A stretch of DNA of 55,182 nucleotides from a virus. Position numbers and translations under genes: made by a program. Below, in pieces: positions 32,989 through 40,490 of the stretch; position 1 is the stretch's first letter; each line of letters begins with the position of its first letter. The notes beneath the pieces are model-generated. The model saw only the letters and a program-made list of their open reading frames with translations. It made no database searches and was not told where the DNA came from. The stretch covers positions 1-55,182 of the IMG/VR virus record IMGVR_UViG_3300027972_000014; one strand, given 5' to 3'.

Positions 32989-33052
32989 AAAACGGCCCTT
33001 GAGCCGTTCCTTTCGGTTTGCTCAAGAGCCGTGTGACTGCTAGTCAGTGGGC
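32985..33052 (-). terminator. Intrinsic terminator with conserved upstream hairpin
   Basis: On the minus strand ACGGCTCTTGAGC pairs perfectly with GCTCAAGGGCCGT (13 bp with one GT pair) and is followed by TTTTTT. It is preceded by GCC-CAC-[TGACT AGC AGTCA]-CAC-GGC, the same architecture as at 20705-20795. It ends leftward transcripts of the small genes at 33068-33432 before the opposing endonuclease gene. Confidence 0.75.
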
Positions 33053-33067
33053 GATATTATTAAGTTA

Positions 33068-33286
33068 CTATTCCCGTTTTCCTATCTTTGCCTCGGGCGG
33101 TAAGTAGCCAAGATTCAACTTGGCTAACAGGTACATCAGTGCCACAACTTGCCGAATTATCTGACACCACAATTCGGCCTTAGCCTCTATTGTACCATAT
33201 TTTTCGGTATTATTCAACTCTTCGTTTCTGTCGGGCCGGGTTTGCGTTGCTCCTGTACCGGCTTCACTAAGAATTCTAGTGTCCAT
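33068..33286 (-). CDS. Hypothetical 72-aa protein
   Basis: The start at 33286 has GGAG close upstream. The product (MDTRILSEAGTGATQTRPDR) overlaps the previous gene by 73 bp and contains a promoter-like pair inside it. It ends ahead of the terminator. I see no motif; the gene may be real or simply carried in a leader. Confidence 0.4.
   Translation of the reverse strand: MDTRILSEAGTGATQTRPDRNEELNNTEKYGTIEAKAELWCQIIRQVVALMYLLAKLNLGYLPPEAKIGKRE
33189..33217 (-). promoter_or_regulatory. Promoter-like pair inside small genes
   Basis: TTGAAT and TACAAT are 17 bp apart on the minus strand, with ATGG before the -10 as in other promoters of this genome. A transcript would be short and end at the terminator 32985-33052, so it may give a small RNA of about 150-200 nt. 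Confidence 0.45.
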
Positions 33287-33432
33287 AATGCTCCACATTT
33301 ACAACGTGAAACGTCCCCGGGCAACTCCCCCGACTGCGGGATGGTAACAATTTGCTTACAAGTCGGGCAGATGTAGTGAATCGTTACACCGGCATTGAGA
33401 TGTGAGATAACGTGGTTAAATGATTTTGTCAT
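33214..33432 (-). CDS. Small zinc-ribbon protein after the portal gene
   Basis: Starting at 33432 (GGGG upstream), the 72-aa protein has CPTC at residues 22-25 and CKCG near 44, a zinc ribbon. It lies immediately behind the portal-MuF gene. Such proteins are frequent near portal genes, but their job is unknown. Confidence 0.6.
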   Translation of the reverse strand: MTKSFNHVISHLNAGVTIHYICPTCKQIVTIPQSGELPGDVSRCKCGALWTLEFLVKPVQEQRKPGPTETKS

Positions 33433-33434
33433 AA

Positions 33435-35897
33435 TTATATCCCCTTCGGAATCACGGTGCAGCGACAATTACAAATTTCTCCAGCGGGTGCATTCATATC
33501 GCCCGGAAATTGCATATCATAACCACCTACGTTAAACGGTTTCCCCGTTTTAACCACTTGCCCATTAGCCGTTGCGTGCGTGTCTCGTACCCTGCTATCC
33601 ATAGTAGCCAGCCATTCTTTTTCAGGAGCACCCCACGCATCGTAAAGATTGGTCGAAACCACATTCATAGATTTTATGGTTTCTGTTCGTGCAATGTTTT
33701 CGCGCCGATACTGCGGCATTCTTTCAGTATACCACGCCAACTCATCAAGCGGCACGTCGCCGTCCATCCACTGCTTGAACATTACCTCTAACCGGCTGCG
33801 CATATTATCAATTGTCCAGCCCTCATCGGTAGCTTGCTCTACCATCCGCTTGATAGTCTCATTGGTTGTATCATTGATAGGCTGCGCGAAGCGGATAGTA
33901 TACTCATTGAACCATTGCTGCTTGAGTAACTTTGCCGCCGGGTAAGTTTGGTTAAATTCGCTATTAAGGTCTTTAACTTTGGCAGTCATTAGCGAGGTCA
34001 TTGGAGCGAGGAACGCATCCTTCCAAGTTACATTGTCGGTCAGGTATTTGGCAACGGACGCTCCAAACACCGCCCAGTCAATAGTGGCCTTTTGCCGCAA
34101 TGCCCCCGCTTTGCTCTTGCCAAGCAGGGCCAGTATAGCCCGCTTGTCCATTTCTAAAGCATTGACAGCCGCATCGCCAAATTCGCCCTCATAGTCACGG
34201 GCCAGTTGGTCAGCCTTATGCCAGAAGGCCGCTTTTTGTTCCTGACTCATTACCGACATTTTTATTGACTTTGCACCTGCTTCTTTTTCCTCTTCTTCTT
34301 CTTCTACCTCCGGCATACCTGCCTGGGTTTCATCTTGCGCGGGTTGTGGCTTAGGGATAGGTGTTGTCACTATTGGTTTGGCCGGCATACCTAATGAAGC
34401 AGCTACTATTCTTACCGCCCTGTCCTGAGCAATACCAACGGAGGTTAACAATTCGACGGCCACTAATTCAGCCATTGTACCGGCTGCTAATTGCGCCAAA
34501 ACATCTAACACGGAGGTGACTTGCGCCCCGTTTAATCCTACCGTACTGGCAAGATTTACCGGGCCTTCGTCGCCGCCTCCCGTTGGGGTACTACCTGCGG
34601 TTACGGCTTGTAGTTCTTTTTTGCTTCGCGCCGGTTGTTCGACAACTGACGTTGGCAATAGGTACACGTTACCATCATCTGCCGGGTCTTGCCCAATAGC
34701 AGCCCGGTACTCGTTGCGTAAAATACCACCGCTGATAAACGCCTGTCTCGCCTGTTCTCCTGCCTCTTGCGGGGTCATTGACAGGGCGGGCACTTTGGTG
34801 AAGTCAAACATCACGAACTCGCCGCGCTCGCCTTGCAGGTAATACTGATACTCTGCCTCAAATTCCTTTGTCTCAGACCACATTCTATCTTGCCAAAACA
34901 TCTTGCGGTCTTCACTGCGGTTATTGTATGTCGAGGCTACCAATTCCGGGCGGCTGGTAATGAGTGATAACGGCACACCAAAAGGCGCAACTATAAGCGA
35001 CTGGTTGCGCCCATCCAGCTTGCTCATATCCATTTCCGCAAACGTCAAACCAACGCGGGTGTACTTGCCGCCCTGGTCTAGCACGGCTAACTTCGCCCAT
35101 TCCTCATAGCCGCCGTATATTTCCATCAGCCGGGTACGAGCGGTCTTAATCTCATCATCAGTCATTGGCGTATCATAGCTAAAATAGCCGGGCGGCATTG
35201 CCCCGTTTTGAAAGAACAGTTGCAAGAAGTCTGTTATCATATTGTCAACGTTTATTGACTTTGCCGCAACAGAGCCGGGGGCAAGACCTTCGCCCAGTCC
35301 GTCAATATCGTCGCCAGGGTTGGGCATACGAATACACATTATCTCGCTGGCCTTGTAGGGTATGCCGTCATGCCAACCCCTGCCCTCCGGCACATAGTAG
35401 TAGCCAATAGGGTCAGGCCCGCGTGTTAGTGGCGTGATATAAACCCGGTCGGGTCGCAAGAGGTACATACTATCCGGCTGCCCGCCCACCTTCTTTATGT
35501 AAATGTAACAAGTTCCGGCAACGTTGGCAAAAATATCAGCCAACCCCTGGAAGGTCGGGCCGGACTGAAAGCGGTTAGGACGTAAGCATAACTTTTGGAG
35601 GGGATGGTCAGCCGGTAACAGTTCCGGCTTATCGAATGAGCCTTTATAGGCGCGAAGGGGTACGGACTTGAAGGCATAATACTTATACATTGCGGCGGAG
35701 TAGAGGATTGAGTTGCGATTGAAACCATCATTGATAAGTGACTGGTAGTCGCTGATGTGCCACATCGGGGTATTACTTTTCCACACCGGCCAGTAGAAGG
35801 GCAGGCCGCCCGCTTGTTTGGTTTGCAACGCGCCGAACCCGTGCCGGTAGAATTGAAAGGTGTATTTGAGCCGGTTAAATAACGATGGTTTTTTCAT
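33435..35897 (-). CDS. Portal protein fused to MuF-like head morphogenesis domain
   Basis: The 820-aa protein combines two virion parts. Residues about 1-420 are an HK97-type portal (RNSILYSAAMYKYYAFKSVPLRAY, YLLRPDRVYITPLTRG, YGGYEEWAKLAVLDQG). A low-complexity acidic/proline linker follows (near 520-545), then residues about 640-820 carry the Phage_Mu_F/SPP1 gp7 signature: ENIARTETIKSMN, WLATMDSRVRDTHATANGQ, FPGDMNAPAGEICNCRC. Fused forms are known but much less common than separate genes. The MuF part enters the capsid with the DNA. Confidence 0.88.
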   Translation of the reverse strand: MKKPSLFNRLKYTFQFYRHGFGALQTKQAGGLPFYWPVWKSNTPMWHISDYQSLINDGFNRNSILYSAAMYKYYAFKSVPLRAYKGSFDKPELLPADHPLQKLCLRPNRFQSGPTFQGLADIFANVAGTCYIYIKKVGGQPDSMYLLRPDRVYITPLTRGPDPIGYYYVPEGRGWHDGIPYKASEIMCIRMPNPGDDIDGLGEGLAPGSVAAKSINVDNMITDFLQLFFQNGAMPPGYFSYDTPMTDDEIKTARTRLMEIYGGYEEWAKLAVLDQGGKYTRVGLTFAEMDMSKLDGRNQSLIVAPFGVPLSLITSRPELVASTYNNRSEDRKMFWQDRMWSETKEFEAEYQYYLQGERGEFVMFDFTKVPALSMTPQEAGEQARQAFISGGILRNEYRAAIGQDPADDGNVYLLPTSVVEQPARSKKELQAVTAGSTPTGGGDEGPVNLASTVGLNGAQVTSVLDVLAQLAAGTMAELVAVELLTSVGIAQDRAVRIVAASLGMPAKPIVTTPIPKPQPAQDETQAGMPEVEEEEEEKEAGAKSIKMSVMSQEQKAAFWHKADQLARDYEGEFGDAAVNALEMDKRAILALLGKSKAGALRQKATIDWAVFGASVAKYLTDNVTWKDAFLAPMTSLMTAKVKDLNSEFNQTYPAAKLLKQQWFNEYTIRFAQPINDTTNETIKRMVEQATDEGWTIDNMRSRLEVMFKQWMDGDVPLDELAWYTERMPQYRRENIARTETIKSMNVVSTNLYDAWGAPEKEWLATMDSRVRDTHATANGQVVKTGKPFNVGGYDMQFPGDMNAPAGEICNCRCTVIPKGI

Positions 35898-35906
35898 TAT
35901 TCCTCC

Positions 35907-36098
35907 TTATTGTAGCCATATAAAAACGCCAGGATAGTAATGAATTACCACCGCCCCGACAATAAAACCGAGTACAAAAGATGCAAGTAACATGTTAAAG
36001 AGGGCAATATCCATAACTGATTTTTCTTTCACAATTTGCATCTGTATTTGTTCTTGTTCTTGTTCTATTTCTTTTATTAAAGAGTCTCGCTCATTCAT
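35907..36098 (-). CDS. Small membrane protein between terminase and portal
   Basis: The start at 36098 lies within the terminase stop region with GGGAG upstream. The 63-aa protein has an amphipathic coiled coil (LIKEIEQEQEQIQMQIVKE) and one transmembrane segment near the C-terminus (about residues 32-56). It could anchor the packaging motor or be a small lysis protein; nothing decides. Confidence 0.55.
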   Translation of the reverse strand: MNERDSLIKEIEQEQEQIQMQIVKEKSVMDIALFNMLLASFVLGFIVGAVVIHYYPGVFIWLQ

Positions 36099-37378
36099 CC
36101 CACAAAACTCCCTCGCCGCCCGCCCCCTGCGGCAAAATAGCGCAATACGTCCAAGTGATGCCACATACTCTTGTCGGCAATACCTTCTTTAGTGTCACGG
36201 ACGCAGTTCTCCAACTGGTCAATCGTCAAGGTCATATCACTGCAAACTTTTAGAATACCATTCTCAAACATTCTGTTTGTCAAATCTACTTGCGCCTCGA
36301 CATCGTCGGTTGGTGGTTGGCGAATGATAACACCCTCTTTTGAGTAGTCGAGCCGCTGTTGCTTCTCGCTTGGAGCGCCACCCCACCCGCCAACCACCTT
36401 GCGATTGACGAAATGCTTCTTCATCATCGCAGCCCTGGCCGGCGTTGTACCCTCCGGAAGTATCTCTTCGTAAACGAGATAGAACACGTCGCCTATCTTT
36501 GCGAATAGTCCAAAAGCCTCGTTAACTGCTCCAAAATCGTGAGCGTGATAAAACGAGGCGTTGGTCAAGTCGAGGTCGCCGGATGCAACCGCCAGACACT
36601 TGTCATTAAAGGCGTGGTAAACCAACCCGGCGCGGCGAATATTCCAGTCACCGTGTCGTAACCGTTGGAAGTCCACGCTGTCCAGTTGCGACAGGCCGCG
36701 CTCGTATTCGCTATTGCCATCAAGCCACAGGTACGGATTATCTTCCAACCTTGATTGAATGAATAACCTGGCCGTGCCAAGAGAGTCACCCGGCGTTGTC
36801 TCTGTATCCAATCCATTGACCCGCTTAAACCATTTCGGCTTGTCTGTAATGCCGGTATCCAGGAAACGCTTCTTAATCCAAAAGTGTCCAATGCCACCGG
36901 GGTTAAACGTTGAACGAATGTACAGGTTAACATCCGGGTTACTGCACCGGTTACGAGAGAACATAAACAAATAAGGTCTCTCTGAAAAATTCCCCAACTC
37001 GTCGAATCCAATCCAGGCATATTGCGGGCCGCTGATGTTCTCGATTGACTTCTCATCCTCAAGATAACTAAAACGGATAGTATTACCGTGATAATTTGGA
37101 AATGTCCAGGTGTAATTACCCTGATGGTAGACGCCGCCCAGGTGCGGGTATATCCTATGTGACAGGTTAACCAGGCCGTCGGCAGCCATAAGTTGTTTGT
37201 AGGTTCGCCGAAATAGAATTGCATTGTAGCCAGGTTTGGGCAATTGGTAAACCGCATCCAAGACCAGGCCAAAAGATTTAGCTCCGCCTGCTTGCCCACC
37301 AAAGCCAACCTCACGAATGGTTGAGCGGCATAGTTTCTCTTGTGGTGAGCCTGGAATAGGTCGTATCTCATTTGTCAT
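36095..37378 (-). CDS. terL: Terminase large subunit
   Basis: The 427-aa packaging ATPase-nuclease has Walker A GGQAGGAKS at residues 27-35, a Walker B-like YAWIGFDELGN at 120-130, coupling motif RSTFNPGG, and a C-terminal RNase H-like nuclease with AHDFGAVNEAFGLF and the aspartate-containing stretch to the end (MWHHLDVLRYF). It overlaps the small subunit by 11 bp. It is an orthodox phage terminase. Confidence 0.92.
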   Translation of the reverse strand: MTNEIRPIPGSPQEKLCRSTIREVGFGGQAGGAKSFGLVLDAVYQLPKPGYNAILFRRTYKQLMAADGLVNLSHRIYPHLGGVYHQGNYTWTFPNYHGNTIRFSYLEDEKSIENISGPQYAWIGFDELGNFSERPYLFMFSRNRCSNPDVNLYIRSTFNPGGIGHFWIKKRFLDTGITDKPKWFKRVNGLDTETTPGDSLGTARLFIQSRLEDNPYLWLDGNSEYERGLSQLDSVDFQRLRHGDWNIRRAGLVYHAFNDKCLAVASGDLDLTNASFYHAHDFGAVNEAFGLFAKIGDVFYLVYEEILPEGTTPARAAMMKKHFVNRKVVGGWGGAPSEKQQRLDYSKEGVIIRQPPTDDVEAQVDLTNRMFENGILKVCSDMTLTIDQLENCVRDTKEGIADKSMWHHLDVLRYFAAGGGRRGSFVG

Positions 37379-37898
37379 CTTTTGCCGGTAGAATAATCAG
37401 GGTTTGTTCAATTGGCCCGCCGCCTGCGCCGGTATGCTCCAATTTTGCAGGCGCATCTATACCAAGTATCTTACACCGCCGCTCGATACACCACTGTACA
37501 CCTTGCAAAAAACGAGGGTCGCCATTTCTGCCCTCTGCTTTTGAAATGGACTCAATAGGCGTTATCCTGGTTTCATCCTCTTGCCCCTGACGTTCTATTT
37601 TTGCGGCTCGTTGTTTAATTGATTTGCTCCTGAACTCTTCCAGGCTACGTTCCCACGCTTCCCAATTCGTCAATTCAAGCAAGTCAATACGGGCTAATTC
37701 TCTATTCTTGGCTTCGTTAAAATCAAATAGGGTATCCTTGCGCCACTGGGCGCGAATAAAGGTCAGGTCACGGCTAACCGTTGACTGGTCAACCTTAACC
37801 TGGTCGGCTATGTCCCATTGCGCCAGTCCCTTTAGGTATAATTCTGCTATTATTTTTCTATCGCGGTCTCTTTGAGCCGCCTGTCTTGTTTCTGCCAT
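37368..37898 (-). CDS. Terminase small subunit-like protein
   Basis: The 176-aa protein has an N-terminal helix-turn-helix (IIAELYLKGLAQWDIADQVKVDQSTVSRDL), then a coiled coil and a flexible C-terminus ending LIILPAKDDK. Immediately upstream of the large subunit, it should recognise the packaging site. Direct repeats TATGTACT at 37904 and 37915 lie in its leader. Confidence 0.75.
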   Translation of the reverse strand: MAETRQAAQRDRDRKIIAELYLKGLAQWDIADQVKVDQSTVSRDLTFIRAQWRKDTLFDFNEAKNRELARIDLLELTNWEAWERSLEEFRSKSIKQRAAKIERQGQEDETRITPIESISKAEGRNGDPRFLQGVQWCIERRCKILGIDAPAKLEHTGAGGGPIEQTLIILPAKDDK

Positions 37899-37903
37899 TA
37901 TGT

Positions 37904-37928
37904 TATGTACTCAGTATGTACTATTATA
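37904..37928 (-). promoter_or_regulatory. Extended -10 box and direct repeats upstream of small terminase
   Basis: On the minus strand TGTGGTATAAT (37923-37928 for TATAAT) is an extended -10, with no clear -35. Right after it AGTACATA occurs twice, 11 bp apart. This may be the late promoter and an operator or terminase-binding site. Confidence 0.45.
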
Positions 37929-38118
37929 CCACATTCCTACCCGGTTGCGTAACTGTCTCCGCTGCCTCTATCGCCTGCGCTACGACAGCCCTTAATGCGC
38001 AGGCTATTTCCGATAGCGCGTCTCGCTGCGCGTCGGTGAGCGAACGCAGAAACGCCGCCGGGTCGGTCGCGGCGAGGTACTGCTGTAAAATGGTTTGGCT
38101 TGCGGTTGGGTCAGGCAT
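37924..38118 (-). CDS. Small helical protein, paralog of 40284-40490
   Basis: The start at 38118 has GGAG seven bases upstream. The 64-aa protein contains ILQQYLAATDPAAFLRSLTDAQ, closely matching LLQQYLAASDRPAFLCTLTD of the gene at 40284-40490, so the two are duplicates. Both sit next to enzyme genes. Function unknown. Confidence 0.65.
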   Translation of the reverse strand: MPDPTASQTILQQYLAATDPAAFLRSLTDAQRDALSEIACALRAVVAQAIEAAETVTQPGRNVV

Positions 38119-39328
38119 TGGGACGCTCCAAGAGGACGGGCTGAATTTGAGTGTGGTCAAGGAAACGTTGCAAGCACACGCTAACGTAGGGTGGATGTAT
38201 TTCTATGCCGCGACAACGGCGGTTAAGGTTGTGGCAAGCGATAAGGGTTGTGCCACTGCCTAGAAATGGGTCAAAAATAACATTATTTTTAACCAAATTT
38301 ATTGCATCCTCAATAATACCTATAGGCTTTTGCGTTGGGTGTGGTTGTCTTTTTTCGCCAGCCTCTTTTATGTATCCGGCCCAAACGTGCCTACTTAATC
38401 TGTAACCGTTAAAGGAATTTGAAGCAGCAACCTCTACAGGGTTTCCTAGTCCATTCTCTCCACCGTCACCGCGTTTATCCCAAACTAATAAGCCGGTATA
38501 TTTTTCATCTCTAGCGATATACGGAAAACCAAACACAATCCACTCGTTATATTCATACACCCAAGATAAATCTAAATCCCCGCTATCGTTAGCAAGTTTA
38601 TCATCACTCAAGCAAGCTGGCTTTCCACGTTGCACATTCAACGTGGAAAGCCAGCTTGTGTCAACGTCAATTCCATAAGGCGGGTCTGTAACTATCGCCG
38701 CCTTCTCCCCCGCCATCACCCTTTCAACCGTTGCCCTATCCGTGCAATCGCCGCAGATAATCCGGTGCTCGCCACAGCCCCATAAGTCACCTAAATGCAC
38801 TTTCCAAACCTCTTGCAATTCCTCAGCGCGTGATATTTGCGGCTCTGTATCCTTGCCCGCGTCTCCCCCCTCCGCCGCCAGCATATCCCCCAGGGCGAAG
38901 GTGTCCTGCTGCCATTCTTTGAGCAAATCCTCATCGAAGCCAAAGCCGGTTAATGTGTCGGCGTCCAGCCCCCAATTCGCCAACTCGCTAAAGTCCCACG
39001 AACCGCCGTCAAGGTTCGCCTTGATATTAGCTGCAAGGCATTGCTCCGGCGTCCAGCGCACCGCCCGGTAACTGAATTGCTCCCCACGCCATTCTATGTA
39101 GCCCCGCGCAACCGTGCCGGTTCGCGTTGGTGTGTCAAACTGTTCGGTAATAACGGGTTGAATTTTGTCCAAGTCTAGCACCCGACAGCGTTGGTTGCCG
39201 CTTATCACCTGGTCGCTATTCAGGTCGTGGACAATGCCGCCCAGGTCGCCAAAATATTCCAGGTCGGTTGACAACTGCTCGAATTGTTTCTTGGATATTT
39301 TGCGCGGGTTATGGTCAAAAAACTTCAT
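38111..39328 (-). CDS. DNA methyltransferase (N4/N6 type) with ParB-like domain
   Basis: The 405-aa protein (start 39328, AAGGAAAC upstream) has a ParB/sulfiredoxin-like N-terminal domain (residues 1-60; HNPRKISKKQ, VISGNQRCRV), a helical linker, and a D21-class methyltransferase with ICGDCTDRAT, TDPPYGID (215-221) and FDPFLGSGTT near the end. It should methylate adenine or cytosine amino groups in phage DNA, perhaps against restriction. A perfect 20-bp inverted repeat (38613-38658) is embedded in its coding sequence. Confidence 0.88.
   Translation of the reverse strand: MKFFDHNPRKISKKQFEQLSTDLEYFGDLGGIVHDLNSDQVISGNQRCRVLDLDKIQPVITEQFDTPTRTGTVARGYIEWRGEQFSYRAVRWTPEQCLAANIKANLDGGSWDFSELANWGLDADTLTGFGFDEDLLKEWQQDTFALGDMLAAEGGDAGKDTEPQISRAEELQEVWKVHLGDLWGCGEHRIICGDCTDRATVERVMAGEKAAIVTDPPYGIDVDTSWLSTLNVQRGKPACLSDDKLANDSGDLDLSWVYEYNEWIVFGFPYIARDEKYTGLLVWDKRGDGGENGLGNPVEVAASNSFNGYRLSRHVWAGYIKEAGEKRQPHPTQKPIGIIEDAINLVKNNVIFDPFLGSGTTLIACHNLNRRCRGIEIHPPYVSVCLQRFLDHTQIQPVLLERPNA
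38613..38658. repeat. Perfect 20-bp inverted repeat inside the methyltransferase gene
   Basis: Bases 38613-38632 are the exact complement of 38639-38658, with a 6-base loop. It lies just after the DPPYGID motif and codes for DTSWLSTLNVQRGKPACLS. So long a perfect hairpin inside coding DNA is unusual; see findings. Confidence 0.9.
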
Positions 39329-39540
39329 TTTGTTTCCTTGCACGTTTTAACTTTGGTATCCTTTAGCGGTAAACAGGAAATATCCTCCGTAGCCGAAATG
39401 AAACATAGCACGCCAATCTTATCGTTGCACCACACGTCAAGTTCTGCTTTTGGAGCAGGCGCAGCGCCAACGTTGTAAGCCATAACCAATATCAGGATAA
39501 AAAAGATTACAGCGGGTAAAGCAGGTAAAATGTATCTCAT
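39325..39540 (-). CDS. Small secreted or membrane-anchored cysteine-rich protein
   Basis: The 71-aa product begins with a signal-like segment (MRYILPALPAVIFFILILVM, cleavage plausible after GAA) followed by a short four-cysteine domain (VWCNDKIGVLCF...DISCLPL...VKTCKE). It could be a spanin-like or periplasmic/exported accessory near the lysis genes, or an exclusion factor. It overlaps the methyltransferase start by 4 bp. Confidence 0.55.
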   Translation of the reverse strand: MRYILPALPAVIFFILILVMAYNVGAAPAPKAELDVWCNDKIGVLCFISATEDISCLPLKDTKVKTCKETK

Positions 39541-39553
39541 CTCTACGCCATTC

Positions 39554-39676
39554 TAGCGCCCGGCCCTGGTCGCTCGGCGTTCCGATGCCGCCGCCTTTTC
39601 CAATTGGCAGGCCAACGCCATAGCCCCGGATAATTACGCCACTTTCGACGCGCCGCCCCGGTGTTGCCGGGCGCTA
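39554..39676. repeat. Long intergenic palindrome
   Basis: TAGCGCCCGGC at 39554-39564 is the exact complement of 39666-39676, enclosing about 100 GC-rich bases with further partial pairing. It fills the gap between the SpoIID gene and the small secreted protein. Confidence 0.7.
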
Positions 39677-39681
39677 ATAAC

Positions 39682-39687
39682 ATTATA
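39682..39687 (-). promoter_or_regulatory. Extended -10 element
   Basis: ATGGTATAAT on the minus strand at the very end of the SpoIID gene, directly before the palindrome 39554-39676. No convincing -35 is present. Confidence 0.35.
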
Positions 39688-39690
39688 CCA

Positions 39691-40287
39691 TTAAACGGTA
39701 TTATTTCGCACACCAATTTCATTTGTACCGGCTAATTTCGCGCCCCTGTAATAGTACGCCAGAATCGCCTGCCAGTCGCAGCTATTGCCAACGCAGTCAG
39801 GCGTAGCCATTGCCTTCGCTCCGTATTGGCATAGCCCGACGCCGTGTCCATTGCGCCGCTTACCGCAGGGACAATCCACACTAATCAGGTAAGGCACTTC
39901 GTTGCGCCACACTTCCAGGGCTGATGCTGTATAACCGCCACAAGAGGAGTGATAAACGGCGTCAATAACCTGGTCGTTGTAAGTCAAGATGATACCGGCT
40001 GTTTCCGTAACCGCCCGGCTAATGGCGTCTATGGAGTGCTGTTCTTTCGGTGGACGTTCCAAGTAATTTTGGCAATGAGAACGGGTGCACACGTCCGCGC
40101 CTTCCAGCTTGTGCTTCCCGCCGCGCATAATCTTTTGAACGGCATAAGTTCTCGCCGCCACCGCCTGCGCTTTGAGCGCGTCAACAGGCCACGATGCGGG
40201 CATTTCAGCAGGCACCACACGGAGCAGGTAATCCTCCAATTCCATTATCTTGACTTTTCCTGATGGAAGCAATATGCGAATTTTCAT
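39691..40287 (-). CDS. SpoIID/LytB-domain lytic enzyme (candidate endolysin)
   Basis: The 198-aa protein is a complete SpoIID/LytB domain: MELEDYLLRVVPAEMPASWP (catalytic-type glutamate), ALKAQAVAARTYA, VYHSSCGGYTAS, and GHGVGLCQYGAKAMA. SpoIID is a peptidoglycan lytic transglycosylase acting on denuded glycan in sporulating bacteria. No other endolysin was found, so this is the best candidate for wall digestion. No signal peptide is visible, which fits export through a holin. Confidence 0.75.
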   Translation of the reverse strand: MKIRILLPSGKVKIMELEDYLLRVVPAEMPASWPVDALKAQAVAARTYAVQKIMRGGKHKLEGADVCTRSHCQNYLERPPKEQHSIDAISRAVTETAGIILTYNDQVIDAVYHSSCGGYTASALEVWRNEVPYLISVDCPCGKRRNGHGVGLCQYGAKAMATPDCVGNSCDWQAILAYYYRGAKLAGTNEIGVRNNTV

Positions 40288-40490
40288 TGTGTCCCTTCCT
40301 GTGGCGGCTTATTGCCAGCCGCTATATCCCGCGCCGTAAATGCGATGTCGCACATTATCCGCCCCACGTCGCCGGTCAGTTCTATAAGTTGGTCATCAGT
40401 TAAGGTGCACAAAAACGCGGGCCGGTCGGAAGCGGCCAGATATTGTTGCAATAGCGTGATAACGAGCGGAGGTGGATGTTTTTCGTTCAT
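40284..40490 (-). CDS. Small helical protein, paralog of 37924-38118
   Basis: The 68-aa product (LLQQYLAASDRPAFLCTLTDDQLIELTG) duplicates the theme of 37924-38118. It overlaps the SpoIID gene by 4 bp and the TIM-barrel gene by 4 bp. A role in lysis timing is possible but only by position. Confidence 0.6.
   Translation of the reverse strand: MNEKHPPPLVITLLQQYLAASDRPAFLCTLTDDQLIELTGDVGRIMCDIAFTARDIAAGNKPPQEGTQ

Noticed and set aside
20705-33052. The two CCCACTG...CACACGGC elements as CRISPR repeats
   Set aside because: Only two copies 12 kb apart, each followed by a terminator; no regularly spaced spacers.
32194-33060. A group I intron around the endonuclease gene
   Set aside because: The gene is antisense to the head genes and I could not find P7-type core sequences; a free-standing gene with a terminator explains the data better.
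36565-37371. A 268-codon minus-strand frame inside the large terminase gene
   Set aside because: Out-of-frame shadow of the terminase; no start signal and no motif.
39554-39676. The long palindrome after the SpoIID gene as an attC site
   Set aside because: Arms end in TAGCGCC/GGCGCTA with no AAC/GTT core boxes.
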